Positions 11,294 to 25,900 are shown, counted from the stretch's first letter. The stretch: DNA of 64,000 nucleotides from Phytoseiulus persimilis (GCA_037576195.1 CM075103.1:19902001-19966000), one strand, 5' to 3'. Numbers and translations are program-made. The notes: generated by a model not told the origin, from the sequence alone.

Positions 11294-13901
11294 TCAAATT
11301 GGTCCTTTCTCGTCGTGGAGCTGTACTTCTAGATTCGTGTTCTCTGAAGCTGCACGCGCGATTAACTGTCGGAGCAGACGATGACAGGTTTGAGTTTTGC
11401 GGGGGAATCCTTCACTGGTTTGGATGTCAATGAGGAGCAAGGAGAAGATTATGAGGTGGGAGAGGATTGGTTTAAAAAACTAACCTGTTTGTATCTCAAT
11501 AGCTCATCGTTCGTATCAAAGATTTTTATGAGGAATGGCGATTTCGGAACATGAACACCAGACCATTTCACCTGCAGATGATAATCGCATCGGAGCGTGT
11601 TACTCGAATCGAGCTCATAGGTCCCTCCTCCCACGAGTGATCAACTTGTAATAACAGCGTAACGCTTACCCGCCACCCACCTGGCCCAAGCCCTCCTAAT
11701 ATTAGAGACTCACCTCTATCCGGTAATCTCCAGTTTCGGTGGGACTGTATTTACAAAATATCGCTCTGTCCTTCGAGTTCTCTCTCGCCATCTCCACACG
11801 GAACGCCCCTGGAAGGATTGGATGTGTCTCAGGACGTCCACTCACGATCCCGAGGTAGTCGTCAGAGAACACTCGACGGGAATCAAACAGGTGAAATTCC
11901 GGATGCTCACCCTTAGGGCCTCGCACGCGAACCGTCAACTGACCGGGGCCTGCGCCAGCTGTATTGCAGATGAATCTACTTTGGAAACATGCCAAGATTC
12001 CGTTTTCGACACCGGGCCCGTAGACACGCACTTTACTAGCATCTGGTGGACTAACGATTTTGATTGTGAAAGGGGAACCTGTAAGAGCGGGTGAAAAAAA
12101 ACCAGTCATGACGTTTCTCTCGCGTTGCACCGTAATCGACACGAATGACCGCGAACGCACACACATGATCCAATTTCATTCATGTTCACCCCCTCAAAAT
12201 GCGGGATTCCGGCTCACCCATGACGTGTTCTTGGCCATATTTGACAGTGAGGAGGTGCTTCCCGTTTTCTTCTGCGTGAACTAGCAACGTGCTCGTGGAG
12301 TTCCCATGATTGACTAGTTCACATTCCGCCATTTTGGAGGGACCCAAACACACCGCCGATAAACTCAGTCCCGACGGTGCTTTCCGAGTGTCTATGAACA
12401 GTTTAACAGGTTGACCTGAATTCAAAGAAACGAGCATCAGTTCTCCGATCGGGAAACACGACTTGCTCAGACGAATCGTCTCGAGGCAATCGGTGGAAGC
12501 GGATTTATATTGTCACTGACCTACGATGCCGGTTTTCAGGTTTTCCCCCGAACAGAGAACACCAGAGGCATGAGAGGATGCCGCTCTGAACTCCATTGGG
12601 CTACCCGACACATGTTGGTTCTCACACTTGACGTGCAGCTCGGTCAATCCTGGATTCTGCGGCCGCAGCTTCCCGAAAAACGTGCTGCCTTTCTGGGTCA
12701 TCTGTGAACGGACGAGCTACGAGTCAGGCGAAAATTGCGGAGCTTTCAAATGGCCTGTCCCGAAATGAGTTCGATCACAGGATGGGTCAGTGGTCAGATT
12801 CCAGAAAACGCCCACTTCTGCCCTTAAGTGAAAGGCCATTCCGACAGAGCGAATCTCGCTAATACAAATCCCGCACTGACCTCGAGGGGCGTATCGCCCT
12901 CAGCCGAGCGGGAGAACGCCAAGATCTTCTTCTGCTCGGTGTCTGTCGCATCAACTCGGAACTCGATGACGTCGTCTATTTTCACATCGGCGGGCGAGTC
13001 ACACTTCAGAACTATATTCTTCGTCTTGTCCTCGTTGATTCGCGACGACGGCCGATGAACGTTAAGGCTTATTGGGGAATGCCGCAACGGCTGGTTGTTG
13101 TAATTCAAATGTATGTTGTGCTCTCCGGAGACCTTGAGAAGGGAGAGCCAGAATGAGCGTCCGATTCGTTCCGCCTCACGGAACACGTGACAGGCGCAGC
13201 GGCTGAACTGTACGCGGATTTTGGTGACGACGAGCACGAACCTTTGGAGTGTATCTGATCACCCAGCCGGCCTGGGAGCGTTCAAGTAGGAAATTCGACG
13301 TCCGTCCATCGGGAAGCTGAACTCTTCCCGTCAGCTCACCCGTGGCAGAGTTCAGATGGTGCGGCATTTCGAACGCGAGCTTGATTTCGCGATGAATCTC
13401 ACCAGCGAGGTCCAGCACGCTGTCCCAGCCGTCAACCGGGAAAGGCTTCGGGAGAATTCGGGGTTTAGTATCCCGCGGAACCGCGAGTTTCTAGGACGAT
13501 GAGAACTGCGTGACTTTTCAGTGGGAGACTCACCTGGTTCCCGTCGAGGACGTTGACTTTCAGTGGCTCATTCACTTGTTGCCCGTCGATCGTGATGAGG
13601 ATTTTGTAGTCTCCAACATCGATCGGTAGGTAGGAGACGTTGTACGAGGTTCCGTTCTCCTTGTCAACGGTGTAGTCGGCCTCCTGGTTGTTCGGCCCGA
13701 GCACCTTGATCTCAGGACGCATGTCGTCGCTCGTCGTTTCCACACGGAACGAAGCCATCTGGTTCTTGAAGGCTTCTGCGGCCCCGCTCCCTGTGATTTT
13801 GAATTGGCACCCATTCGAGGAGATATGCTCCTGAGCGGTGAACGTTGCCGGGGAATTCGGCACCGGATACCCTCCATAAAGGACGGCTATCCGATACTTT
13901 C
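11294..13901 (-). CDS. Filamin exons 35-43: repeats 19-23 and C-terminal tail
   Basis: Exons 13534-13901 (shared), 13242-13445, 12881-13132, 12521-12701, 12218-12415, 11911-12078, 11714-11808, 11485-11571 and 11294-11365. The last repeat is typical (CNTAGAGPGQLTVRVRGPKG, YSPTETGDYRIEV, WSGVHVPKSPFLIKIFD). In canonical filamins the last repeat dimerises. A 23-residue tail follows (LIARAASENTNLEVQLHDEK...). Intron 11809-11910 is 102 bases and open in frame, so its retention would add 34 residues. Exon 36 has an unusual donor, GTTCGT, as exon 13 does. Confidence 0.85.
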
Positions 13902-16900
13902 CTGAAAGGAGGGAGAAGTGTTAGAATAGGACCTGCTCCGCATCGATGGAGTTCAAGCGGCACCGGGGCTCTGATCCTGAGGAGTACCGTCACATCTTCC
14001 CGTGTGTCACAGCTATCCCAAGACTCACCTGCGACTGCTGGTATCAGCTCAATTACTTCACCGTTCATCGATGATTTAACCTCGATCGGCAAGTTTTTAC
14101 CCAAAGGACTTATGGCAGTGACGTCCAGCTCCGCAGTACCGGCGTTTCGCCGGTCCACTTGGAAAACGAGGCGCTTTTGAGAATTGAGCGCCCTTCGGTT
14201 TGAGCTCTGAGACTTTCGAATCCCAGAGGAAAATTCCACATCCAAGTCTGAATTAAACTTGATTCCGAAAGAATATTTGGAAGTCATGGACGGCCTCGAG
14301 TGTGCGTTGTTGGAACTCACGATTGAAACGGATTTTCTCATTGACGTTGCAAACGGCTCTCTTCAGGTTCTCGTTCTGGAACTTAACTCGAGTCGCGTCG
14401 AAAACTTCACACAAGAACGGCGAGCCGTCCACGTGATTTCCCTTGTGGTAGATCTCGATTTTGTGCTTTCCGATAGTCTTCGGACTCCTAGGGAGGAGGT
14501 GGAGACATCATCGACAGCCTTTCGTGAAAGATGTGCGCTGGATCGATGTTCCGAAACGAATACCTAATTGATCGAATGGGGAATTCCCAATTTACCATTC
14601 GACCAGAAGAGATTTGTTCTTCTGGAGGAAGCACTTCACCGGGAGGGGGGAGTGCTCATTCGAAACGATGATATCGAAGTCCTTGGCCTGATTCGAACCC
14701 GCGGTCTCGATCGTGAACCGAGCGGCTCGCCCGACTTGAGCTGATTTCAGGACCGTTCCGTGGACGATCAGACTTTGGCACGGATCACGAACACGCATAG
14801 TCTGGGATCCACCTGGCACCAGATGTCCCCCGAAGCGTATTTCCACTTTGTGGGATGCAACGGATTTGGGCGTGAACGAGACCTTGTACAGCCCAACTGC
14901 GATCTCCTCGGTCTGCGCCGCTATTTTCTTCTTGCTGTGACTTTCGATGATTTGCACGTCCAGATTACTCTGCCCCGCTTTCGTGACATCGACTGCAAAG
15001 GCGAACAACGATTATTCAACGGACGGAGAACTTCAGAATGAATGGGAGTCTTTGGATGAGAACGACGGAAAGTCTGGAGATGGGCGCGTACCGCGGAAAG
15101 ATATGGGGCGATCGAGAATGGCGTCCTCCAGGTCCATGACCTTGACTTTGGCGACGTCAATGATTTGCACGTTCTGAGTGATCAAGACCTGGGCGCCGGC
15201 GAGGATCTCCAGAAGATATCCCCCAACTTCTTTGGGCAGATACTCGGCCCTGGAAAGGAAGCCCAACTCAATTCTCGAGCTAAGATATGCAGAATCACGG
15301 CCGGATGCCCGAATCGAGAAGCAAATCCGGGGCAGTTTGGACTCGCGGTCAACCTACTTGTAGTGCCTCTCCGAAATTTTGGTCACGATGCACTGAGCCT
15401 CCGCGAAGCCTTTACTCAATCTGATGCTCACGGGCTTGTCGAAATCGATGAGCTCGAAAGAGTTCTTCTGGTTGGCGAGACCTGTTTGAGCGGCGCTTCC
15501 CGTGATCCGCCCGGTCCGTTTCGTCGTGAGATGCTTTTCGTCGACAACTTCGATGCGGAAAGGGTTCCCGGGAATCTCCAAGTCGTTGAAGGTGACGTTC
15601 ACATAGTGCTCTGTCGCGTCGGTCGGCACGAAGGATACGTCGTAGATGCCCCGAGTCTGCGTCGCCACCTCCGCCCGTACTGAACTCTTCTTCGTGGTCA
15701 CGACCTGCAGAATGTGTTTCCGTCCTTAGCAGAGGTTTCTAAAGAAGCGATTCCGAACGATCCGATTTCGAAGCCCCGCCTTGCTGAATCTCCCTCGTGA
15801 TTACTCATAGAGGGCCACGCTCACAGCTCCGGAGGGGAGCTATGTGAAGGAGAGCAGCGAGGGGAAGGGAGCAGCGGGAACATCAAATAGTTTGGTGCAC
15901 GGAGGAGGGAGAAATCGAAAGATGGCTTTTGGCCGGACAGTTTGCGCACCAGTTCCAGAGTACCCTCGCCGCAGTTCGATGCGTCCACACAGAAGGTCAC
16001 CATTCTGCCGACGTATCCTCTATGTAGTCCTGTGATCTTAACGCGTTGAACGTCGAAGACGTTCGAGATGAAGGGGCTGCCAGTGATCTGTAACGAAGCC
16101 CGAATCAGTGATGGATTTATTCCGATCACTTGGGGTCCCATGAGCCCATCTGTCGTGAAGCTCACCTGATTGCCGTCGAGGTAGACAAAGATCTTGGTGC
16201 GTCCGATATCAGTCGGAGTGTAGCTGGCCACAAACCCGTTCTCAGACTTCTCGACCCGGGCGGCGAACTCGCTACAATCGACAGCTGTGAAGGGAATTCA
16301 GAAATTGAAGCAGCCGACCAGATGTCGATGATTGAATCCATGAGTCGGGCGTAATCTCACCTTGAATTCGAACGTTACAGTCCTTCGGCGACAAGTCTCC
16401 CGTGTTTATGGCAAATGTCAAGGGCGTATTTACGGCAACGGACTTGAACACGGCGGGATTCACGATCGCTTGAGCTTTTGCGGCTGCTTTGGGTCTGGGC
16501 GCTTTCTTCACGTTGACGCTGAAGGGGCTGCCCTTGACGGGGACGGAGTTGAATCTTATGCTGATCTGATGTACATCAGCCTCACTGTAAGGAGAGCCGA
16601 GTTGGTTTCCGCGCAGGGAGTATCGCGGGGAGAGGTTTTGATCTCCTGTGTTGGCTGGAAACAACACACCACAAAACCGCTGCATCGGCGGGGATGACTC
16701 ACTTCGGCTTGAAGTTGACCTTGAAACTCGCGTTGCTCTTGCTCTCGACGTAGTTCGGGACGTTTTTCCCGGAACTGTCGCACACGATGATCTCCAAGTC
16801 CCCGTGGCCGGCGGAGCGGGCGTCGATGTTGAAGAAAACCTGATCCTCCGTCGTTCCCGAAGTTATGTCGCTGACCTGCAAGCGACAGCAAGAGTTATTT

Positions 16901-19900
16901 CCTTTTCTGGACAGCGGAGGAGGAGTCCCCCACAGAGCGATTCCGGAGGCAACGAGGCGGAAAGGAAACGGAACGACGACAGCATAGGTTATCCCTTGAA
17001 AGCGCAGCCGGACGCACCTTGACTTTGGACGCGTCGAAAACCTTCACGGCCAGAGGGGCTTTGATGAGCGACGTCCCCTCGATGCGGAAGTCGACCGCGT
17101 AGTCGCCCACTGACTCGGGCCGGAACTCCAGAACGTGCAGGTCGCCGTTCCGCGTGATCTGATAGTTTTTCTCAAGGTTGCCGTTGGGCTCCACGATATT
17201 CGCTTTCAGATCGACCAGCTGCTGCCCGCCAGCCGACAGCACGAACTTGCAAACTTCCCCGATCTGGACGCGGTCGACGATATCCCCGACGAGCTCCACC
17301 TGGCTGAGATCCAGGATGGGGCAGTTGAAGCTGCTTCCAGGCACGTGGATTCCGTTGAAACGGACGTCGATCACGTGGTCCACCAGCTGCTCCGGAGTGA
17401 AGTGTATCGAGTACAGCGTCGGGCTCTCAGCACGTGAGCTCGTGGAAATCTGGCCGTTATTTATCGATATCTCCAAGCTGCCGGGTCCGCCGCCCGCGGT
17501 CTGAACGAGGAACGAGGCGGGAACCCCGAGAATCGCTGGTTTCGGAATGTCCGTGACCATTATGCGGTTGATGTCGAATACTTTACAAACGAAAGGGCTG
17601 CCCTCGATCGCCTGGTCGTGGTACTTCACCTCGACGTGGTATTGGCCCACAGCGCTGGGTTTGAACTCCACCGCCAGTTTGTTCGGGTTTTGTGCTTGGA
17701 GGGTAAACGGAACAAGACCTCCGTCAGGGTCGGTGACGCAGGCGAAGATGTTCTGGCTGTTGATGTCACCCTGCGGAGAGACAAACTGTGAGCGCTCGGT
17801 TCCAAGAGCGATCTCGAGACACATTCGCGGAATGGTCGATGTTCGTGCCCACCTGGAGCAACAAGGATGTCAAGCTGCTGACGGCGGAGAAAACGGGTCC
17901 CGGGTGCACGGGAAGGATTTTAGACATCGTCTGTTTGACTTGTATGATGAAAGGGCTCCGAGGAATCTTTCTCTGGTTGAACGCGATGTTGACCGTGTGG
18001 GGCTTCTCGGCCTGAGGCACGAAGCTCACGGCGAACCGGGCTGCCTTCACGGCTTGAACCTGGGAATAGAGTCCGGAGTCGGAGCGCAATGAGGAGAGCG
18101 TCCTTGTTGAGGAGTCGATAGACTCGGAACGCTCGACACCGAGGGGGGTCACATACCTGCGTGGGAACGTTTTGATCTTCGCTGCTGACGGCTATCTCCA
18201 GGTTACCTTCCCCGCATGAATTTGCATCAACTGTGACGAGGATGTGGGATCGGGAAGAATGGGTTAGACTCTGCGTGAAGTCTCCGTCCGTCTCTGACGC
18301 CGGTCTGAAGCCGCCCCGGTCTGGTACTCACCGATGAAATCCACAGACTCTCCAAGCCGCACCGAGCTGTTCTCCAAGTTCTCCACGATCAGTGCTTTTG
18401 GATCGAAGCATTTGACGATGACGGGCGATCCCTTCATCGGTTGTCCCGCGTAATCCACAGAGATTGTGAATGCCCCGGCCTGTGTGAGGAATCACGGCTC
18501 AGTCTCGAGAAGGACCCGAGCAGGAGAAAAACAACAGAACCGTCCGTTGAGAGGAGCTGACCTGAGTCGGAGTGAACTGTACGTTTATCCTGTCCGAAGT
18601 GAGAGGTTTCACGCTGACAGGAACTTGGTCATCGTTGGGCCCTGTGGAGAACAGGCAATCAGAATTCCTCAATGAACGGTCAGGTGCGTTGCACAACTAC
18701 CGAACCGATTATTTCTTGATTCTGAAAAGCGGCCCCCTCGAAAAAACGGCGGATCGTCGAGAACTCCGAGCGATATATCACGCTGCAGAATCGAGAACCA
18801 GCGGATGTTCGAGGCATTCGTTCAATTCGAACCGACACCGGAGACTTGGCGCCAGACCCGAAATCTTAACCCAAGGCGCTCTTCGTCATCGGTGAAGTCG
18901 TAAATCGTCGTCAAACTACATATAAACTCTCCCTCCTCGCTCTCATGAACAACTCCTTGGTACGCCCCCGATCAGAAATCTCTGCTACTGCTTGGGAATA
19001 GGAATGTCTCACGAGGCTCTCGGAGTCAATGGAGATTCTCGGAAATAATGGGAGCGTGCGTAAATCCAACAGGAACACCAAATTACCGAGAACTGCGACG
19101 TTCAAAAGATCTCTCCTGCCTCCGGGCATGTTGAGCTCGAATTTGAACGGTTCATTCGCGCACGCTGTTTGAGCATCTCCGAGATCGAATTCGTATACTT
19201 CGTGTGCGTTCACCACGAGAGGACAACCCGGGATCATTTCGCCGTTGAACCTATGGGGGAAAAACAATTCTGAATAGTTCTGGCAAACCATGATCGACGA
19301 AAGGCTCCAGCGGAAAACGTGGGCGTTGACCAAACTCGGAGGAATAACCATATCTTCCGTCTTACTTGATTTCGACGACGTATTCTCCCTCGGTTTCGGG
19401 TGTGAACTCGATTATGCATTTGCCCCGGTCGAGGACCGTGACTTCGTTGGCAACTTCGCCCTTATTTATCGAAATCTGCAAAGATCCTTCGCCGGCCAGA
19501 GACGCGTCAACTGGAAATGGTAGAAAGTCAACTTGAGATTGATACATCCTGTCTGTGGCTTCGCTTGCGGGGCTCCGACGCGACTTCAATCTTTCCATTT
19601 CTGGAATGCTGAATGACGACGAAATTCGTTTCGATGTACAAACCTTCAAACTGAACGCGTGATCCAACCTCAACGTAATCCACGGCTCCGCACATCGTGA
19701 TTTTCTGCGCGTCGTAACTCTTGAAAAGGACCGGACAGCCCTGGACCTCCGTGCTCCTGAATTTCGCATCGAAAATCCAGGATCCGACCTCATTGACGGA
19801 GAACTGAACCAAACAGACAGAAAGCGATTTGCGGATCACCTCGTACGATTGCGAGCTTGCGGCGTTCGGCACTATGGAATGAATCTCGGGTTTTAAGCTC

Positions 19901-22900
19901 TTATAATGTTCACGTGAGCCCAAGCCCGACAGAGATCCCAGCCTGGTACATGGTTTGAATGCCCCTGTTCTCAAAAAAAACTGACCCGGGGTGCCGCGTA
20001 ACCCTTGACTCGGGCTATACCCCGTTGTCACGCGATGAGTTTTGCTCTAACGGGCCATTCCATGACAATCCCGCATCCGGGACTCATCTCAAGTTCGAGC
20101 TGCGGCTCACAGAAGGTGGACTCACAACCTACGAGTTCATGCACCTCCGGACCGGAGCAGGGGTGTTTGAAATATGGACCACGGGCCTTAGGTCGTGTCA
20201 CTCCGGAACTCTCACCGTTCTTTAGGAGATATATCTGTAGATCCTTCTCTTTCGCATCAGGACTGACTTCGATTTGGAGGATCTGCATCTGCCGACATGG
20301 CACCGATTGCAGAGATTGACCATCGGTCAGTACTGCATGGAATTTCTGTCCGGTCAAACGCCCGCTCCTGTCCACTCGCTGCAAATAGAAAGCGACATCT
20401 AGGAGACCAACTCTGACCGCCCCTCTGGAACTCGCTCCGAGCTGGGATACAGAATTATTCCGAAAATATCCGCTCGAACTACCAATCCCGAGAGCGAAAA
20501 ATCGGAAAGCATGGAGGGATCGCCGATGGGGCTTCCGAAATTCCCCCTCTTCAGCTCCGAGGGAGGGATTCGGAATCTCTCCTGAGGAATTATCCCCCTC
20601 CAGCAACTGGTCCCTGATTATCATTTAGCATTTCGCGTGGCTCAGGATGAATATGTATAGAGTCGATTGAGCTCACATTGATCGGCATCGTTTCGAGGAC
20701 AGTGCACTCCCAGGGCGACTCACGCAAAGGAATACCGTTGAACTTTATGTCGATCTGCCGAAAAAGATTCTGTTCGAGAAAATCCGCAGTCGCCGTATAG
20801 CTACCAAAGACTGACCATCAAAGTCGGCGACGGTCGTTCAGTGATGACACGAGCTCAATCCTACCTTGTGAACCACTGCGCGTTCCGGGACGAACTGTGC
20901 CTCGTAGAGCTGGTCATGAAGTTTCTGCAACTTCGAGTTGACAGTCCCGTTGTTTACCATGAGTTCCAGATGACCGCTACCGGCCATGTTCCCATCGACT
21001 GAAAAATCGCGGAGGCGATATGTGGGATTAATGAACCCAGGATCTGAGCTCAACTTCGCGATTGCAAGAACGATTCCGATGTCCGAATTTCACATACGCT
21101 GGAATCTGACCGGGCGCCCCACGAAACCGTCGGGGATGTTGCCAACTCTTATAGCGTCCGGATTGAATCCGTTCGCGAGCACTTCGAGGAACCTCTGTTG
21201 GTCGTAGACGAAAGTGAATATGTGCTCGCCCACTTCGAAGACTTCGATGAGAACTTGCACCAGTTTCGGGATGATGGGGTCGATCCTTCCCGGGAAATGT
21301 CGTCCCGATGGGTCTTGAACGAGGACCTGCCAGAGAGAATGTTTGAGGAACACAGGGCTCGTGTGGTCACAACTCTTTCCGAGTCTCCTTCCTTCTCGCA
21401 GGAAGCCCTCCCCTCGAGCCGGGTGGACGAACCTGGAGTTTTTCGACGCTGAATGGAATCGTTTCCGTCATAATTTCGAACATCAATGGCTGGTTGACGG
21501 GGAACAGCTCAATTTTCTCGAGCTGCACGACCTTGAGTTCCGAAATCACCTGCTCCTTCGGTGTCCTGACGGGAGAGCTGCGCAACGAGGTGGGCGTGTG
21601 ACTCGGCATTCTCGGAATTCTGCAAGAAAAAGCGTCAGAAGAATTTTCCTCAGGTGGAGTCGCAATACCGCAGAACAATTTTCGCGAAAATTCAAGAGAT
21701 ATCTCAAATGTTCATTGCCTTTCCCTGTTGAAAATTCAGAGTATTCAAACTTCAGAACCTCCGTCTTTAATTTCCCAGCAAAAGGGGACCGAAGCCGTTC
21801 TGAGTAGAATTCTCTAGCCCATCGTGGGCCCTGGATCACCGGGCTGGGTTCGGACCCAGCACTGAGACCTTCGGCACCCGGACTCACCTGGTACTCTCCG
21901 GCGAGAGGGCTCTGGGCGGCTGCGGTGCTGTTTGGTTGATGTCCGATCTCTGACGATGATGAGCCGTGTTCCTCAGCGAATCCAAATCCATGGACTGGTC
22001 GCTTCTCACACGCTGACCTGACTCATCGAAAACGGACGATTCCTTCCGAGTTACCGTAGAAGTCACGTAGCCTTGAGTGGGCGATAGCGTTCGCGATACA
22101 GGATGCGTCGTCGGAGGGATCACCGAGGAGCTGCGGAACATCTCCGTCCGGTGACTGGAATTCGCATGCGGTGGCGGAGGCGGGGGAGGAGGAATCCCTG
22201 CGGAGTCGACCCGGGTCCTGGAGATTCCCGAGGGGTTCTGGGCGTTGCGGATGAACTGCAGGCGCATGTTCTGAGCGCCGTCGGCTGGCGGGACGTTGTT
22301 GGCAGCGGTCTCAGCGGTTCGGGAAGACGACGATGAAGTCACTCGGGAGCTGACGTGCTGTTTGACGGCGTCAGCTGAAGTGTCGAAGAAGGTATCCATT
22401 TTGTCGAAGATGGACGACGTCTGCGGTGAGCTCGGGCTCTGGTATTCCTTCTTGGCACCGAATTCTCGCATTTTGTCTGAAGGACTTCGAGTTCTTATCT
22501 CGTCTAGACGACTCGGGGAGAGCCGCTCGGAATGGTCGATCACGCCGCCAGTGTACGTAGCTTTGAAAATTCCGTTGGGGCTCGCGGCGACCTCCGGAGT
22601 CGGCCTCGATGAGCTCGAGGCGTAGACTCCCTGATTCCCGACCGGGGACTCGTGACGGTGATCATGGCTCGAGATGAGGTCAGGCGTGCTCATCCGCGTG
22701 CAGTGGACGCTCCTGCTCACGTTGCTGAATGAGTGATTCGAGGCTGTCCTCATCTTCTCGCTGAGGGATTTATGGGAGTTCGAATTATTTTCAACTCATC
22801 GGAGGAAGCTGTGCTTTCGGACATCGAAATACACTTTCATAAAGCAATATAACTCTAAATACTCTGAATTTCCGCTACCTGAGCTCGGATCCCCTGAAAC

Positions 22901-25900
22901 CAGTCGAGGTGACGGATTGTCGTCCGTCGAAACTCATCGAAGAAGCACTCCGACCGTCGACGAAGTCGTCGCACTCTGTTCCCAATGAGTGACTAGAGTT
23001 GAGGTTCGATGAGTGCAATTGCGCCTCCTGGGAATGGATCAACTGGATTCGAATGATTCTTCTTAGAGAACACCGTTGCGTCGTTCAAAACAGAGAGAAT
23101 GATTGTCTCGGAAAAAAGTGGGGCAACCCCCACTCCCCAGAGCTCGGATGGGCAAGCCCCACATACTGCGACTGCTGATGATTTAACGGAAGAATTGGCT
23201 TGTGATCGGTCACTGCAGGAACGAGTCCCATGCGCAAATCTTCCATCGAAACCACAGCGAGCTCGCGCAAAAACTTTTTGGAGATCGCAAATTATCGTTC
23301 GGCAGCGGATAGTCAACCCGGCCTCTCCGTGACCAGGAATGTTTTCAACACCATCTAGGATCAAAACTGAACTCGATACTATGCGGTTAATCCTCGAGAT
23401 ACATTCTGGGAGATGATGTAAATGAACGCTCTTTATTTTCTTCCGAATTAAGTATTGGCAATGGGGACAGCCGAGAGCGATGAGACGGGGTGAAATCGCC
23501 ACCCAGATTGTGAGTCTACAGTGGGTCACTCAGTGGGAGCCTTTGTGTTAGCGTATGTTTATTATCGTCGTGATTCAATCTTGATGCCCTCGTGAGCATC
23601 GAACTTGGATTCCGGATCTGTGGCAACGCGGTGGTCGCTCGACCTGTTCAACGTCTGCACAATTCATAGACCGATTCGGTTCGGATACATTATCGGCGTT
23701 TCGGTCAACACATTTCTCGTAGCAAACTTCACTTCGTTAGATAATATCAGCGGGAAGTGCGCCTCGAGAATTTCAAGTTTGGGAGCAGTAGTGGCGCCCC
23801 CTCGATGAAATTGAGATTCAGGATAGAAATACGCATCCGAACTCCATCGTGCATGGAGCGCCCTCTTCTCGGAATCTCGAAGCCGTACTGAAAACAGATC
23901 GTGATTCGCTAGTTCTCACCTTCAACTTGGATGGATCATAAACGAGACATGTGAAGGGGGAGCTGGCGATGTGATCCCCGTTGTAGGTGATATTTATCAT
24001 CCATTCTCCGATCTGTTTCGGGATGAAAGAAGCATGGAAAGAGGTTCCCTGTTGTGTGACCTCACAAGGTATCACAACTCCGAACGGAGAAACGGCCTCT
24101 ATACGAACTCCCCGACTGTTCGCTCCGTTTGAGTTGATCTGCGATTGAAAACGAGTTGTTAGCAGGTGAGAACTATCTTTGATCTTTGGAGCTCGGCCTG
24201 GGAGTATCCTGAACGAGGACTCGGAGTCGGCTTCCGGGGGCACACACCATGATATCCACGAGAGAGTTCAAAGAACAGGGCCCGATTCCAGCTTGCGATA
24301 GTCCTGCGAAATCCGGTGAAACCTCGATGATGAATGGGCAGTTTTCAAGCAACTGACCCTTTAGTTGAACCTTTATTTCGTGCGGCAGAGATTGTGTTGG
24401 AATGAACGTTCCTGTCAGCTTTCTACCATTTCTATCCAGCCTGGAAGCATGAAACCAAAATTTTCAGGATATTTCGCGGTGGAAGAACGGAACGGATGGA
24501 AGGACCTCCGGTCAACAAAGTCCGGTATTCGGCTCCGGGTGAACTGGCGAGAGCGGGGTGAGCGAAATTTCAAAGCAGCTCCTCGGGGCCCTTCACTGTC
24601 CTGTTCGGCTTCTTGCGTTCGAGAATCCGATCGGCCCATACAACTCACCTAACGGGAACCCTTGTGGAGTTCTTCAACAACATGACCTCAACGGTCAACG
24701 CCGTTTCGATGTTTACAGTGGGGCTCACTCCGACGATTTCGAACGTGACCTGCAAATCGATCGCTTTCGCCAATGAGTCTTGGGGAAGCGGAAAGTTTTG
24801 AATGAAACAACCGAAACCCGCGCATTCGCGGAAGAGCTAGCTGCAACGCGCAGCCAGAACACGCTCGACACAGAATTTCCGTCGAATCCAGGGTGGTCAA
24901 ACACGACGACTCCACTTACAGGCTTGTTCGCTTGCACGTTGCTCATATCGACGATTCGGATATGAGGTTTCTCGTTTTCTTCCGTCAGTTTCTGGAACTT
25001 TGCAAGGTACTTCATGATCGTGAGGGCCTGAACCTCGGGATCCGACATCTCTTTCGCCGAAATCATCCTGGAACGGTCAAGGCTGGATCATTGAGATATT
25101 CCTTCCCACGGCGTGGAACTTTCCGCCATGCCCCGCCTCCTGTTGTATTCCAATGTGGAGCGTTGACTTACTTCGGGATTTTGAGTTGAGCGTGAGCCGC
25201 CGTTATTCCTCTCAGGCAGTTGGTCTCGAACTCGTGCGGCATTCGCGACAAATCTCTGAGATCCACGCTCCCTCCAAGCTTGTTTATCAACTCGTACAGT
25301 GCGCTCCCGTCGTTCCAGTCGGTCTTAGGGGTGGATGAGTAGGAATTCAGCCTATGTATGCGTAAAGCTTTCTTTTTGGCATTCCGAGCTGTCTTTCAGA
25401 AGCAAACGAAGATCGGAGCTCTGCTCGCAGCTCTTAGTGAAATGGAACCATCTCAACGCCCAAGAAAACTAAAGTACCCGGCATCAATCATGCATCTGGG
25501 CACACAATTCATTCCACTCTACTACACCATATATGCGAGTGAAATTAAGCTCTCAATAGCTCAACTTGAAGCTCACCGTGAGGTTGTTCACATACGGCAG
25601 GTATTTCTTGACCCACGTCAACAATGTCCGGTGTCCTGGCGAGTCTTCGTTCATGTAGTACGACAAGTACGTCATGCCTGGTGACAGCCCAATTGATCCA
25701 TTAATCTGGCTACCGAGAACGAGCATTCCCTCCTTGGAACCAGCCGTCGGGTCTAACAGTGGAAGGGATGACGCGTTGTCCCAGCGAATCCGGGATCACT
25801 CAAAGCGCGTTCATAATTCATCAAATCAGCCCTCTGCGGTAGCGAGGAGGAACCACATTCTATGACTTGGTCGCGGATGGAGTCGATCTTCCTGTGCGGT

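Noticed and set aside
15165..15683. 172-codon plus-strand frame
   Set aside because: It is the antisense shadow of filamin exons 30 and 31, which are supported by phase and family motifs.
17547..18092. 181-codon plus-strand frame
   Set aside because: Antisense shadow of filamin exons 24 and 25.
22103..22336. Plus-strand Arg-rich frame opposite the filamin linker
   Set aside because: Antisense of the Ser/Pro-rich linker; the arginine bias comes from complementing proline and serine codons.
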